Assembly: GCA_947483555.1 (NCBI GenBank)
Contig: CANKMW010000070.1
Span: forward strand, 1 to 49,551
Origin: Myxococcales bacterium
Lineage (GTDB): Bacteria > Myxococcota_A > Polyangia > Haliangiales > Haliangiaceae
Direction of reading: 5' to 3'
Length of the DNA stretch: 49,551 nt
Positions 12,351 through 23,367 of the stretch are shown in pieces. The translations under genes were made by a program, and so were the position numbers. Every line of letters starts with the position of its first letter. Position 1 is the first letter of the stretch. A model generated the notes under the pieces. It made no database searches and was not told the origin of the DNA. It was given only the letters and a program-made list of their open reading frames with translations.

Positions 12351-12397
12351 GCGGAAGAGCCGGGCGAGCGCACTCGACGGCAGCGGCCACCCCGGAC

Positions 12398-12403
12398 TAC
12401 TGT
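12398..12403 (+). promoter_or_regulatory. -10 candidate (TACTGT), leaderless GTG gene
   Basis: TACTGT ends 6 nt before the GTG at 12410. No ribosome-binding site is visible between them. Confidence 0.45.
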
Positions 12404-12409
12404 GGATCG

Positions 12410-13576
12410 GTGCTGCGCGGCAACTTCGAGACCATGGCCGTGGTCGATCTGCTCGAGTGGGTCGAGCGCCGGCGCGTCACCGGGCGGCTGCTGGTCGACG
12501 GCGACGCGGTGACGCGGACCTTCACGCTCGACACCGGCGCCGTGGTCTGGGTCAGCTCGAACGAGCCCACCGAACAGCTGGGCCAGATCTTGCGCGGTGC
12601 CGGGCACATCGACGACCGCAGCCTGGCGACGTCGATGGCCGACTCGACCAAGGGACCGCTGGGCGCCCGCCTCGTCGAGCATGGCGCTGTGGCTCCCGAG
12701 GCGCTGCGCACCGCCCTGCTCACCAAGATCCGCGAGGCGCTGTGCGACGTCGTCCTGTGGCGTGAGGGCTTGTTCGATCTCGAGCCGGGACCGGCGCCAC
12801 CGCCGGGCGGGGTGCGTGCCGTGGTCGCGGTCTCGGATGTGCTCGCGCTGGCGGCCCGCCGCGCCGAGCGCTGGCCGGGGATCCGGGTCGCGATCCCCGA
12901 TGACGACACCAGCTTTCGCCGCGTCGCCGGCGTCGAAGCGGCGGCGCTCGCTCCGCCTGCGGCGGCGCTTCCCGCAGCGGCGCTCCCGGCCGTGGCGCTC
13001 CCGGCCGCAGTGCTCCCGGCCGCAGTGATCGACGATGCCAGGCTGCTGGCCGCCGTCGATCGGGGCAGCGGCGTTCGCACCATCGTCGCGGCGCTGGGCG
13101 GTGAGCGGTTCGCGGTGCTCGATCGACTGGCGGCGCTGATCGATCTCGGCGTTCTCGAGTTGAGCGTCGAGCAGACCGTCGCGCAGACGCCGGTCGAGCT
13201 CGTCGCCGAGGCTGAACGTCATGCCCTGGCCGATGCGTGGGATGCAGCGCTCACCGCGGCGTCGCGCGCCTTCACCATCGCGCCCGACAACAAGGCGGTG
13301 GCCGCGGCCTACCGGCGGATCGAGCGCGCTCGGGTCGCCAGCCTGGCGCGCACCCTGCTGATGAGTGCTGACGGGCGGACGCCGGTGCCGGTGCTGCGCC
13401 GCGGTGCCAGCGAGCTGGACGAGCTCGGGCTCGGCGATCTCGAACGGCGGCTGGTCCACGCGGTCGACGGCCGCTGGGATCTGCTCACGCTGGTCCAGCA
13501 CGCGCCGGTGAACGCCGCCGAGGCGCTGCTGGTGTTCGCCCGCCTCGTCGACCGCGGCATCGTCGAGCTGACGTGA
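12410..13576 (+). CDS. PATAN/DUF4388-domain protein
   Basis: 388 aa. The N-terminal 110 or so residues (LRGNFETMAVVDLLEWVERR, VTGRLLVDG, GAVVWVSSN) are a DUF4388/PATAN domain, a module common in myxobacterial and cyanobacterial signalling proteins. The middle has an Ala/Leu/Pro linker of repeated LPAA(A/V) units (nt about 12955-13026, 15-bp repeats). The C-terminal half is helical with repeats of the LxxLVxxGxxEL type, as in tandem DUF4388-associated modules. No signal peptide. The GTG start is leaderless by the local pattern. Divergent from the TlpA-receiver-GTPase operon. Confidence 0.8.
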   Translation: MLRGNFETMAVVDLLEWVERRRVTGRLLVDGDAVTRTFTLDTGAVVWVSSNEPTEQLGQILRGAGHIDDRSLATSMADSTKGPLGARLVEHGAVAPEALRTALLTKIREALCDVVLWREGLFDLEPGPAPPPGGVRAVVAVSDVLALAARRAERWPGIRVAIPDDDTSFRRVAGVEAAALAPPAAALPAAALPAVALPAAVLPAAVIDDARLLAAVDRGSGVRTIVAALGGERFAVLDRLAALIDLGVLELSVEQTVAQTPVELVAEAERHALADAWDAALTAASRAFTIAPDNKAVAAAYRRIERARVASLARTLLMSADGRTPVPVLRRGASELDELGLGDLERRLVHAVDGRWDLLTLVQHAPVNAAEALLVFARLVDRGIVELT

Positions 13577-13589
13577 TCTGGAGATCTGC

Positions 13590-13595
13590 TACCTT
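13590..13595 (+). promoter_or_regulatory. -10 candidate (TACCTT)
   Basis: TACCTT ends 9 nt before the ATG at 13605. Confidence 0.3.
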
Positions 13596-13604
13596 GCCCG
13601 GCGC

Positions 13605-14399
13605 ATGGAATCCGGCGCGATGACCAAGGGACCGGCGAGCACGCGTCCACCGCTCCGGCTCCTGCCGCGCAGCGGCATCGGCGTCGACGACGGCGATCTC
13701 GTGATCGCGCCGCCGGGAAATCCGGTGATCCGCCTCGACGCCCGGCTGCTCGATCGCGTCGAGTTGATCGGCCGTTCGCCGGTGAGCGCAGCCGTGACCT
13801 CGGGCGTGGCGGCGCTGGGTGCGCTCGCCGGTGGCCTGGCGATCCTGCCCGGCAGCATCTTCACCGTTGCCGGCTTCGGCTACCTGGCCTACGAGCGGTT
13901 CGCCGAGGCGCGGCGCCGCGGCCGCAGTCGCGATCTGCTGCTCGCGCTCGGCGATCTCGAGGTCGCGCTCCACGTCGTCGATGGGCCCGACGCCGCCAAG
14001 CGGGTCTGCGATCAGCTCGCGGCCTACACGCGGGATGCGCCGATCGCGCGGCCCGAGGTCTACGAGGACGCCCGTCGCCGGCTAGCCGCCGGAGTCGGCG
14101 GCGATGGGCGCGCGGCGCGACGCGAGGTCGATCGGGCGCTCGCGGTCGGCAACGAGACCGTCCATGTCGCCGGTGGATTCTTGCAAGTCGGCCCGATCGG
14201 GTTTCGCATCGACGAGGTGCGCGAGTACGCGCTGCGCGGCGCCAACCTGGCGTTGCCCGGCGGTCGGTTCCTGCAGGCCGCGATGGGCCTCCTGGTGGTG
14301 GCCGCCGAGGAGCGGGCCCGGGCCGGCGAGGATCTCGAGGTGCTTGCCCGGCGGGTCGCCGAGTACGAGGCGTGGAGCGGTCGCAGCGCCGGTCGCTAG
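13605..14399 (+). CDS. Membrane protein of unknown function
   Basis: 264 aa, family not recognised. A hydrophobic stretch at about residues 62-97 (VTSGVAALGALAGGLAILPG and the following IFTVAGFGYLAYERF) looks like one long or two short membrane segments. It is followed by an Arg-rich turn and a helical cytoplasmic region with two repeated segments beginning LLLALGDLEVALHVVDG and ARREVDRALAVGNETVHVAG. An alternative start is the ATG at 13620. It ends 61 bp before the convergent transglutaminase gene. Confidence 0.7.
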   Translation: MESGAMTKGPASTRPPLRLLPRSGIGVDDGDLVIAPPGNPVIRLDARLLDRVELIGRSPVSAAVTSGVAALGALAGGLAILPGSIFTVAGFGYLAYERFAEARRRGRSRDLLLALGDLEVALHVVDGPDAAKRVCDQLAAYTRDAPIARPEVYEDARRRLAAGVGGDGRAARREVDRALAVGNETVHVAGGFLQVGPIGFRIDEVREYALRGANLALPGGRFLQAAMGLLVVAAEERARAGEDLEVLARRVAEYEAWSGRSAGR

Positions 14400-14436
14400 C
14401 AGGCGGCCATCGGATTCACGTTCATCTGCGAGTGCG

Positions 14437-14451
14437 TGACCGGATCGGTCA
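14437..14451. terminator. Small palindrome between convergent genes
   Basis: TGACCG-GAT-CGGTCA, a perfect 6-3-6 inverted repeat in the 61-bp gap between convergent stop codons. It is too short to be sure of a terminator role. Confidence 0.25.
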
Positions 14452-14460
14452 ACACGGGCG

Positions 14461-15726
14461 TCAGCGCGACACGGCGCGCCGGCCGAGTCCGTCGAACACG
14501 GTGGCGTCCGCGGCGGCCAGGTCAGCGGCGCGCGCGCCGTGCACCGCGAGGCCGATCAGCGCGGCGGCCGCCGGTGCCTCGTCCCAGGTCGGGTCGACGG
14601 CGATCCAGCGGTCGCCGTTCCAGGCCAGGTTCCAGCGATGGCGAACCAGCGCGCCGCTGTCGATGCGCAGACCGGTGACGACGCGGGTCGCGATGCCGAC
14701 GTCGTCGGCCAGGGCGGCGAAGCGCAGGGCGTGGGTCGTGCAATCGCCACGGCTGGCCGCCCGGGCGGCGCCGGTGGTGGCGACGGTGGCGCCCAGATCG
14801 TCGTCGACGTCGTCGGCGACCCGGTGGACCAGCGCGGCGATCGCCGCGCTGCGATCGGGCCCGGGCGGGGCCGGCGCCACATCGCCGGCCGCCGTGGCGT
14901 CGAGGGTCACCGACCAGGTCGCATCGCCCAGCGTGGCGCGCTGACCCGGTAGCGCCGGCGGGCGCGGCGCGGTGGCGTCGGGCAGGACGATCATCATCGG
15001 TGCGCCGGTGATCCGGTGGTCGAGCGCGATCGCGTTGCCGTCGACGACCTCGGCGGGCTCGGCCGGGCGCAGGTCGGCGTCGAGCGCCGCGCGGCGAGCG
15101 ATCACCCCGTCGCCGCCGACGATCTCGGCGATCGCGCCGTCGGGGTCGTAACGGACGGAGGCCTCGAGTTGCCGCTCTCCGACCTGCAGCCGGGCGACGT
15201 GATGGCCGGCCCCCGACGGGACGAGGTCGAGCGTGGCGACCGCGAAGCCCCAGCCCGGCAAGATCACCGGACCGTGGAAGCCGCCGCGACCGGCCGCGCG
15301 CAGCGCCAGTTCGAACGGCACCGCGGCCGGGACGACCACCGCCGCCTCACCGTCGACCTCGACGCGCCAGCCGCCGGCCTCGGCGCGGGCGGTGCCGTCG
15401 AGCACCGGTCCGTCCTGCCAGCGCGTGACGCCGATCTCGATCGGGACACCGCCGGCGTCGCGCTCGATCGTGATGTCGAGGTCGCTGATCACCACCTGGT
15501 CGCCGCGGCGGACGATGACCTGCTCGTGGCGTTCGAACCGGGTGTCGTCGTCGCGTTCCCACGCGCCACCGATCGCCGCGCCCCGCCACGACAGCGCCCA
15601 AGCGACCCGGGCCGGCGGCTCCGACCTGGCCGCCGCTGCGGGCAGCGGCGCCGGCGCGCGGGGGCTGGAACAAGCCGTCGCGACACCGACGGCGATCGCC
15701 ATCGCGGCGCTCGGACGGAAAGACAT
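14461..15726 (-). CDS. Transglutaminase-like lipoprotein
   Basis: 421 aa. The signal peptide ends in VGVATAC (lipobox Cys19). Residues about 20-310 are beta-rich and match nothing I recognise. The C-terminal 95 residues form a transglutaminase-like fold with a Cys329-His363-Asp378 triad (GDCTTHALRFAALADDVGI, RHRWNLAW, VDPTWDE). Such domains in exported proteins act as proteases, amidases or crosslinkers; the substrate is unknown. The ATG at 15726 is favoured over a TTG three bases upstream because TACGAT (15734-15739) sits 7 nt before it. Divergent from larB. Confidence 0.85.
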   Translation of the reverse strand: MSFRPSAAMAIAVGVATACSSPRAPAPLPAAAARSEPPARVAWALSWRGAAIGGAWERDDDTRFERHEQVIVRRGDQVVISDLDITIERDAGGVPIEIGVTRWQDGPVLDGTARAEAGGWRVEVDGEAAVVVPAAVPFELALRAAGRGGFHGPVILPGWGFAVATLDLVPSGAGHHVARLQVGERQLEASVRYDPDGAIAEIVGGDGVIARRAALDADLRPAEPAEVVDGNAIALDHRITGAPMMIVLPDATAPRPPALPGQRATLGDATWSVTLDATAAGDVAPAPPGPDRSAAIAALVHRVADDVDDDLGATVATTGAARAASRGDCTTHALRFAALADDVGIATRVVTGLRIDSGALVRHRWNLAWNGDRWIAVDPTWDEAPAAAALIGLAVHGARAADLAAADATVFDGLGRRAVSR

Positions 15727-15733
15727 CAAAATG

Positions 15734-15739
15734 ATCGTA
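15734..15739 (-). promoter_or_regulatory. -10 candidate (TACGAT), leaderless
   Basis: Minus-strand TACGAT ends 7 nt before the ATG at 15726, in the 59-bp gap to larB. Confidence 0.45.
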
Positions 15740-15785
15740 GGTCGGCGCCGAGCTGGATCGCAACTTCGTCGTGCTAAGAGGGGGC

Positions 15786-16550
15786 GTGGATCCCCAACGC
15801 CTGCGCGAGCTCCTCGACGCCGTCGCGCGCGGCGCGGTGCGCCCCGAGGATGCCGCCCGCCAGGTGGCGGCGGCGACCGATGGCGTCGCCGTCCACCTCG
15901 ACGCCGTGCTCGACCTGGCCCGCGAGGCGAGGACGGGCGTTCCCGAGGTGGTGCTGGCCGAGTGGAAGTCCGCCGAGCAAGTTGCCGCCATCCTGCGCGG
16001 GCTGGCGGCCGGTGGCGCCGGCGCCCTGGCCACCCGCGTCGCGGCCGACAAGGCCGACGCCGTCCTCGAGCGCGTGCCGGAGGCCGAGTACGTCGCCGCC
16101 GCGCGCGCGCTGGTGATCCGGCCGCCGGTGCCGCGACCGCCCGCCGGCACCATCGCGATCGTGTGCGCCGGCACCAGCGACGTGCCGGTCGCCGAGGAGG
16201 CCGCGGTCACCGCCGAGTTTCTCGGCGCCAGCGTGCGGCGCGTGGTCGACGTCGGCGTCGCCGGGTTGCATCGCCTGCTGGCCCGGATGTCCGAGATCCG
16301 GACCGCCGATGCGGTGGTGGTCATCGCCGGCATGGAGGGCGCCTTGCCGTCGGTGGTTGCTGGGCTGTGTGATCGGCCGCTGGTCGCGGTGCCGACCAGC
16401 GTCGGCTACGGGGTCGGCGCCGGCGGGCTGGTGGCGCTGGCGGCGATGCTGTCGTCGTGTGCGCCCGGCGTCACGGTGGTCAACATCGACAACGGGTTTG
16501 GTGCGGCGGTGGCGGCGGTGCGGGCGGCGCGGCCCCGGCGGGTGACGTGA
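15786..16550 (+). CDS. larB: LarB, pyridinium-3,5-biscarboxylate synthase (nickel-pincer cofactor)
   Basis: 254 aa from the GTG at 15786 (an in-frame GTG at 15771 is possible). The N-terminal DPQRLRELLDAVARG and EVVLAEWKSAEQVAAIL, and the C-terminal AIR-carboxylase-like domain (IVCAGTSDVPVAEEA, VVIAGMEGALPSVVAGL, PTSVGYGVGAGG), are the LarB pattern. LarB carboxylates and hydrolyses nicotinic acid adenine dinucleotide to the biscarboxylate precursor. GTG 15786 follows a purine-rich AAGAGGGGGC and gives the usual LarB N-terminus. It overlaps larC by GTGA (16547-16550). Confidence 0.94.
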   Translation: MDPQRLRELLDAVARGAVRPEDAARQVAAATDGVAVHLDAVLDLAREARTGVPEVVLAEWKSAEQVAAILRGLAAGGAGALATRVAADKADAVLERVPEAEYVAAARALVIRPPVPRPPAGTIAIVCAGTSDVPVAEEAAVTAEFLGASVRRVVDVGVAGLHRLLARMSEIRTADAVVVIAGMEGALPSVVAGLCDRPLVAVPTSVGYGVGAGGLVALAAMLSSCAPGVTVVNIDNGFGAAVAAVRAARPRRVT

Positions 16551-17887
16551 GCGGTCGCGGCGCCGGCGACGTACCGGCGCGCGATCTGCGCGGCCTCCAT
16601 CTGCACTTCGATTGCGCCAGCGGCATCGCTGGCGACATGACGCTGGCGGCGCTGATCGATCTCGGCGTGCCGGAGTCGGTGGTTGGTGACGCCCTCGACG
16701 CCATCGGCGTTGGCCGGGCCCGACTGACGGTGCGGCGGATCGTGAAGCGCGGTATCGCCGCGCTGGACGTGCAGGTCGACGTCCGGCGGCCGCTGGCGAG
16801 CGGGCCGCTGGCCGCGGTGTTCCAGCACCATGCCCACGTCGGCGATCTGGTCGGACTCGGAGCTGCGAGCCCCGGTGCTGGGCCTGGGCACGGGGCCGAT
16901 GGGCACGTTCACGGCCATCACCACTGGTCGCAGATCCGCGCCCAGCTCACCGGCGCCGGCCTGCCGGCTGCGGTCCTCGGCCGCGCCCTCGACATGTTCG
17001 AGCGGGTCGCCCGCGCCGAGGCCACGCTGCACGGCACCACCGTCGATGAGGTCGCCTTTCACGAGGTCGGCGCCATCGACTCGATCGTCGACATCGTCGG
17101 CACCGCGGCGGCGCTGGCCTGGCTCGCGCCGGCGGCGGTCACCTGCGCCGAGGTGGCGATGGGGCAGGGCAGCCTGACCTGCGCCCACGGCGTGCTGCCG
17201 GTGCCGGCGCCGGCGGCGCTCGAGATCCTGCGCCAGGCGGGTGGCGTCACCAGCTCGGGTGGCCTGGCCATCGAGCTGACCACCCCGACCGGCGCGGCCA
17301 TCCTGGCCCACGCGGTCAGCGCCTGGACCGCGCCTCCGACCGGCACGCCGGTGGCGGTCGGCTGGGGCGCCGGTGACGTCGAGCTCTCCGACCGCGCCAA
17401 CGTGGTGCGCATCGTCGCCATCGCGCCGCGGCCGACGGTTGCCGCCGACGTCTGGCGCCTGGAGGCCAACATCGACGACATGAGCCCGGAGCTGGCCGGC
17501 CACGTCATCGAGCGTGCGCTCGCCGCCGGCGCCCTCGATGCGTGGTGGACGCCCATCACCATGAAGAAGGGCCGGCCGGCGCTGATGTTCTCGGCCTTGT
17601 GTCTGGACGCCGGCCGCGACGCGCTGGTGGCGATGATGCTGCGCGAGACCACCACCATCGGCGTCCGCTTCGATCGCGTCGAGCGCACCGTGCTGGCCCG
17701 CGACCGCGTCACGGTCGAGACCGAGCACGGCCCGATCGCGATCAAGCTGGCCCGCGGCCCCGACGGCGCGGTGTGGAACGCCGCACCCGAGCACGACGCC
17801 TGCGTCGCCGCCGCGGCCCGGACCGGCGCCCCGCTCAAGGACGTCTACGCCGCCGCGATCGCCGCCTGGCGACACCGTCCATCGTGA
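16547..17887 (+). CDS. larC: LarC, nickel insertion protein for the pincer cofactor
   Basis: 446 aa, one continuous frame, whereas in Lactobacillus larC is split by a programmed frameshift. The start LHLHFDCASGIAGDMTLAAL is diagnostic. A His-rich loop (GHGADGHVHGHHHW, about residues 114-127) is a plausible nickel-loading site. The C-terminal part contains LEANIDDMSPELAGHVIERA and TTIGVRFDRVERTVL. LarC uses CTP to insert nickel into the bis-thiocarboxylate cofactor. Neither larE (sulfur transfer) nor a LarA-type racemase is in this window. The GTG start is set by the 4-nt overlap with larB and the conserved N-terminus. Confidence 0.94.
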   Translation: MSGRGAGDVPARDLRGLHLHFDCASGIAGDMTLAALIDLGVPESVVGDALDAIGVGRARLTVRRIVKRGIAALDVQVDVRRPLASGPLAAVFQHHAHVGDLVGLGAASPGAGPGHGADGHVHGHHHWSQIRAQLTGAGLPAAVLGRALDMFERVARAEATLHGTTVDEVAFHEVGAIDSIVDIVGTAAALAWLAPAAVTCAEVAMGQGSLTCAHGVLPVPAPAALEILRQAGGVTSSGGLAIELTTPTGAAILAHAVSAWTAPPTGTPVAVGWGAGDVELSDRANVVRIVAIAPRPTVAADVWRLEANIDDMSPELAGHVIERALAAGALDAWWTPITMKKGRPALMFSALCLDAGRDALVAMMLRETTTIGVRFDRVERTVLARDRVTVETEHGPIAIKLARGPDGAVWNAAPEHDACVAAAARTGAPLKDVYAAAIAAWRHRPS

Positions 17888-17922
17888 CCGTTCGACGCCC
17901 TGCGCTCGCTCAGGATGAACGG
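17888..17922. repeat. REP-like palindrome
   Basis: CCGTTC (17888-17893) and GAACGG (17917-17922) pair around a 23-nt loop containing CTCGCTCAGGA. The same 11-mer, with TTCGAC upstream, occurs in the inverted repeat at 32921-33015. It begins one base after the larC stop and may end larBC transcripts. The ATG at 17915 lies within it. Confidence 0.6.
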
Positions 17923-17928
17923 ACGCTG

Positions 17929-17934
17929 TATCCT
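17929..17934 (+). promoter_or_regulatory. -10 candidate (TATCCT)
   Basis: TATCCT ends 7 nt before an in-frame TTG at 17942, the spacing seen before other probable leaderless genes here. Confidence 0.35.
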
Positions 17935-17941
17935 GCCCGGG

Positions 17942-20136
17942 TTGCCATCTGGTAGCTCCATCGCCGTCGTGGGGGGGACCCCGGCCGAGCGCGACCATGT
18001 CGTGGCCGCGCTGGCGAGCCACGACCTGATCGCCAGCAGCCACGAGCGGCTGCAGCTCGACGTCGCCACCAACCTGCCGTCGCTGGTGGTGGTGGTCGGC
18101 GGCGACGCGGCCGAGCTGGTCGCCGCGGCGCGCGCCGCGCCCCAGCTCGCCGACGTGCCGGTGCTCGCGGTGACCAACCAACCCGACCTGGCGCTGACGG
18201 CCGGTGCCAACGACACCGCCCGGCCCGATGTCACCACCCAGGCCCTCGCCCGCCGGGCCGGAAATCTCTTGAGCCTCGGCCGCCTCCGCGGCCCGTGGAC
18301 GCCGGGCTCGCTCGGCCCGGTGCTGATCAAGGTCAACGACATCCTCGCCGCTCAGGGCGACGACATCGGCGCCCTGGTCGAGGTGCTCGAGCTGACCCGC
18401 GACTCGCTGGCCTTCGACCGCGCCGCGCTGGTCGCGCACATCGAAGGCTCGCCCAACGCGTTCGTGGTCGCCGCCACCGACGACCCGGCGCGCTCGCAGT
18501 TCACGCTGGCGATCGCCGAGTATCCGGAGATCGCCGAGGCCATCCGGACCGGCGAGCCGGTGCTGCTCGATGACGCCACCATCCACCCGCTGACCGCCGC
18601 GGTGGCCGACAAGCTGGTCGCGCGCGGCGTCAAGGGGGTCGCCGTGTTCCCGGTCGCCTGGCGCGGTCGGCCGCTGGGCGCGATCTTGCTGCGCAAGACC
18701 GCGGTCGGCGCCCGCCACGTCGTCGGTCGCGGCGCCGAGTTCGTGCGCCTGATCTCGTCGCTGACCGCGGCCCACCTCCGCCACGGCGCCGTGCTCGAGA
18801 GCTTGCGCGATCAGACCCACAAGATCTCTCGCGTGCGCTACGAGGCCGAGCGCCGGCTGCGCGGCATCGAGTCGCTCACGGAGCACTTCGAGGCCGCCGC
18901 CGACGGCGTCGTGATCATCGACGACACCGGCGCGATCCTGTTCGTCAACCGCGCCGCCGAGCGGGTCACCGGGTTCGCGCGCGCGACGCTGACCGGCCGA
19001 GCCATGGCCGAGCTGGTCGCGCCGGCGTCGACCGCCACCCTGGCCGACGTCGTCGAGCACGTGCTCGGCGGCGGCAACGTCGATCCGTTCGACCTCGAGC
19101 TCGCCACCACCGCCAGCGAGCACCTGACGGTCTCGGTGTCGACGTCGACGGTGCTGGCCGACACCGGCGCCGTCATCCTGACCTTCCGGGACGTGACCGC
19201 CCAGCGATCGCTGGAAGGCGAGCTGCGGGCGACCAAGGAGTTTCTCGAGCGCCTGATCGACTCGACCGTCGACGCCATCGTGGCCGCCGACATGCGTGGC
19301 ACGGTGATCCTGTTCAACCAGGGGGCCGAGCGCCTGTACGGCTACCGCGCCGACGAGGTGATCGGCAAGCTGCCGGTCTGGAAGCTCTACGACGACGGCG
19401 TGCCGCGCCAGATCATGCGCATGCTGCGCTCGACCTCGCACGGCGGCGTCGGCCACCTCGAGCAGACCCGGCGCGAGATCCGCGGCAAGAGCGGCTTGCT
19501 GGTCCCGGTCAACATGACCGCCTCGATCATCTACGAGGACGGCGGCGAGGTGGCCACGGTCGGCATCTTCAGCGATCTGCGCGATCGCATCCGCATCGAG
19601 CAGCGCCTGCTGCAGGCCCAGGAGAAGTTGCAGATCACCGAGAAGCAGGCCCTGGTCGCCGAGCTCGCGGGCGCCGCCGCCCACGAGCTGAACCAGCCGC
19701 TGACCTCGATCCTCGGCTACGCGCAGCTGATCCAGCGCCAGAGCCCGCCCGACGCGGCCCACATGCGCGCGGTCGGCGTGATCCGTGAGCAGGCCGAGCG
19801 CATGGCCGACATCGTGAAGAAGATCGGCCGGATCACCAAGTACGAGACCATGGCCTACGTCGGTGGCGCGTCGATCCTCGACCTCGATCGGTCGACCGCC
19901 GGCGACCTGCCGTCGGTCAACGGCGAGATCTCGGGCAGCAGCTCCACCGGCTCCAGCGACGAGAGCAACGACGGCAGCCGGCCCCGCGAGTTCTCGGCGA
20001 TCCGGCCCGGGCCGGAGCTGCTCGCCATGCTCGACGTCGTCGAGATGCTCGGCGACCTGGTCGATGATCCGGCGGCCCCCGATGACGGCAGTCACCCCGG
20101 AGAGGAGGCCACCCGCGTGGTCAAGTCACCAAAACG

Positions 20137-20140
<4 letters not shown>
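17942..20140 (+). CDS. PAS/GAF sensor with HisKA domain but no ATPase domain
   Basis: 732 aa from the TTG at 17942; an ATG at 17915 also opens the frame but lies inside a REP-like palindrome. Order: a receiver-like N-terminal segment without an obvious phospho-Asp (about 1-100), a GAF domain (about 120-290), two PAS domains (about 330-560; the second has FNQGAERLYGYRADEVIGKL), then a HisKA helix with AHELNQPLTSILGYAQLI (His581). After the dimerisation helices the protein runs into a Ser/Gly/Asp/Glu-rich tail and stops; no N, G1 or G2 box of a HATPase domain is present. The next gene overlaps by ATGA and encodes a complete kinase. It may be a cofactor, decoy or phospho-acceptor for that kinase. 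Confidence 0.88.
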
Positions 20141-21736
<1,596 letters not shown>

Positions 21737-21738
<2 letters not shown>

Positions 21739-21798
21739 TGGCCCGAGATGATCGCGGTGGCCCATGGACGCGCCACGCGATGGCCCGAGATGATCGCG
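21737..21798. repeat. 20-bp direct repeat, 42-bp period
   Basis: GATGGCCCGAGATGATCGCG occurs at 21737-21756 and again at 21779-21798. The first copy begins in the kinase stop codon region. The function is unknown; it could be a duplicated binding site or a local duplication. Confidence 0.85.
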
Positions 21799-21866
21799 AA
21801 GATCCCGTGTAGATCTCGGCGCCTAGATAAACACGTCAATAAGTTGGCCTGCTCGATCCACGCTGG

Positions 21867-21872
21867 TAGCGT
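21867..21872 (+). promoter_or_regulatory. Extended -10 candidate (TGGTAGCGT)
   Basis: TAGCGT with TG at 21864-21865, ending 9 nt before the ATG at 21882. It shares the 11-mer TGGTAGCGTGG with the ptsN upstream region. Confidence 0.45.
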
Positions 21873-21881
21873 GGATGTCCG

Positions 21882-22169
21882 ATGAAGCCCGAAGTGATGT
21901 TGTCGAAGCTCGAGGACGCCGCGACCCAGCTGCGGGTCAAGGTCTCCTACGAGCTGCTCGGTGCATCGGTCGGTCACGGTGGGCTGTGCCGCGTGAAGGG
22001 TGAGTACCGCGTCATCATCGACAAACGGGCGTCGACCGAGGAGCGCGCGACCACGCTGGCCGGTGCGCTCGCGGTCGCGCTCGCGCGCCTCGACGCGGTC
22101 GAGCTCGATCCGAAACTGCGCGGGCTGATCGACGTGCAGTCGCCGATCGCCATGCGCCGGGCCTCCTAG
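21882..22169 (+). CDS. Small protein of unknown function
   Basis: 95 aa. Contains LGASVGHGGLCRVKGEYRVI followed by IDKRASTEERATTLAGAL. This looks like a compact conserved domain, and I think similar short proteins occur in other deltaproteobacteria and myxobacteria, but I cannot name a family or function. No signal peptide or membrane segment. It is expressed alone from its own probable promoter and converges on the SPFH/SHOCT gene. Confidence 0.7.
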   Translation: MKPEVMLSKLEDAATQLRVKVSYELLGASVGHGGLCRVKGEYRVIIDKRASTEERATTLAGALAVALARLDAVELDPKLRGLIDVQSPIAMRRAS

Positions 22170-22199
22170 GAAGCCCGGACGCGACCCGACGCGACCCGA

Positions 22200-23231
<1,032 letters not shown>

Positions 23232-23299
23232 TGAATATCGCTCCTGTCGTGGAGTGTGGAACCTAGCACACGCTGGCCGGGAGGGTGGCGAGGGCTTCC

Positions 23300-23330
23300 T
23301 TGACGTGGCGGGGGCTAGCCGGTGTACCGT
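23300..23330 (+). promoter_or_regulatory. Sigma-70-like promoter candidate
   Basis: TTGACG (23300-23305), 19-bp spacer, TACCGT (23325-23330), then a leader of about 30 nt to the ATG at 23368. This is one of the few places where both hexamers are recognisable. Confidence 0.4.
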
Positions 23331-23367
23331 CGGCCCTCGGGGAGCCTGGTCACCTTGTGAGGTCTCG

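Noticed and set aside
16406..20095. 1229-codon antisense frame over larC and the first sensor gene
   Set aside because: Composed of His/Arg/Asp/Gly-rich sequence without domains; the sense frames are complete conserved genes.
21739..21881. tRNA or small RNA in the gap after the kinase gene
   Set aside because: No cloverleaf or T-loop sequence; the gap is explained by the direct repeat and the -10 element.
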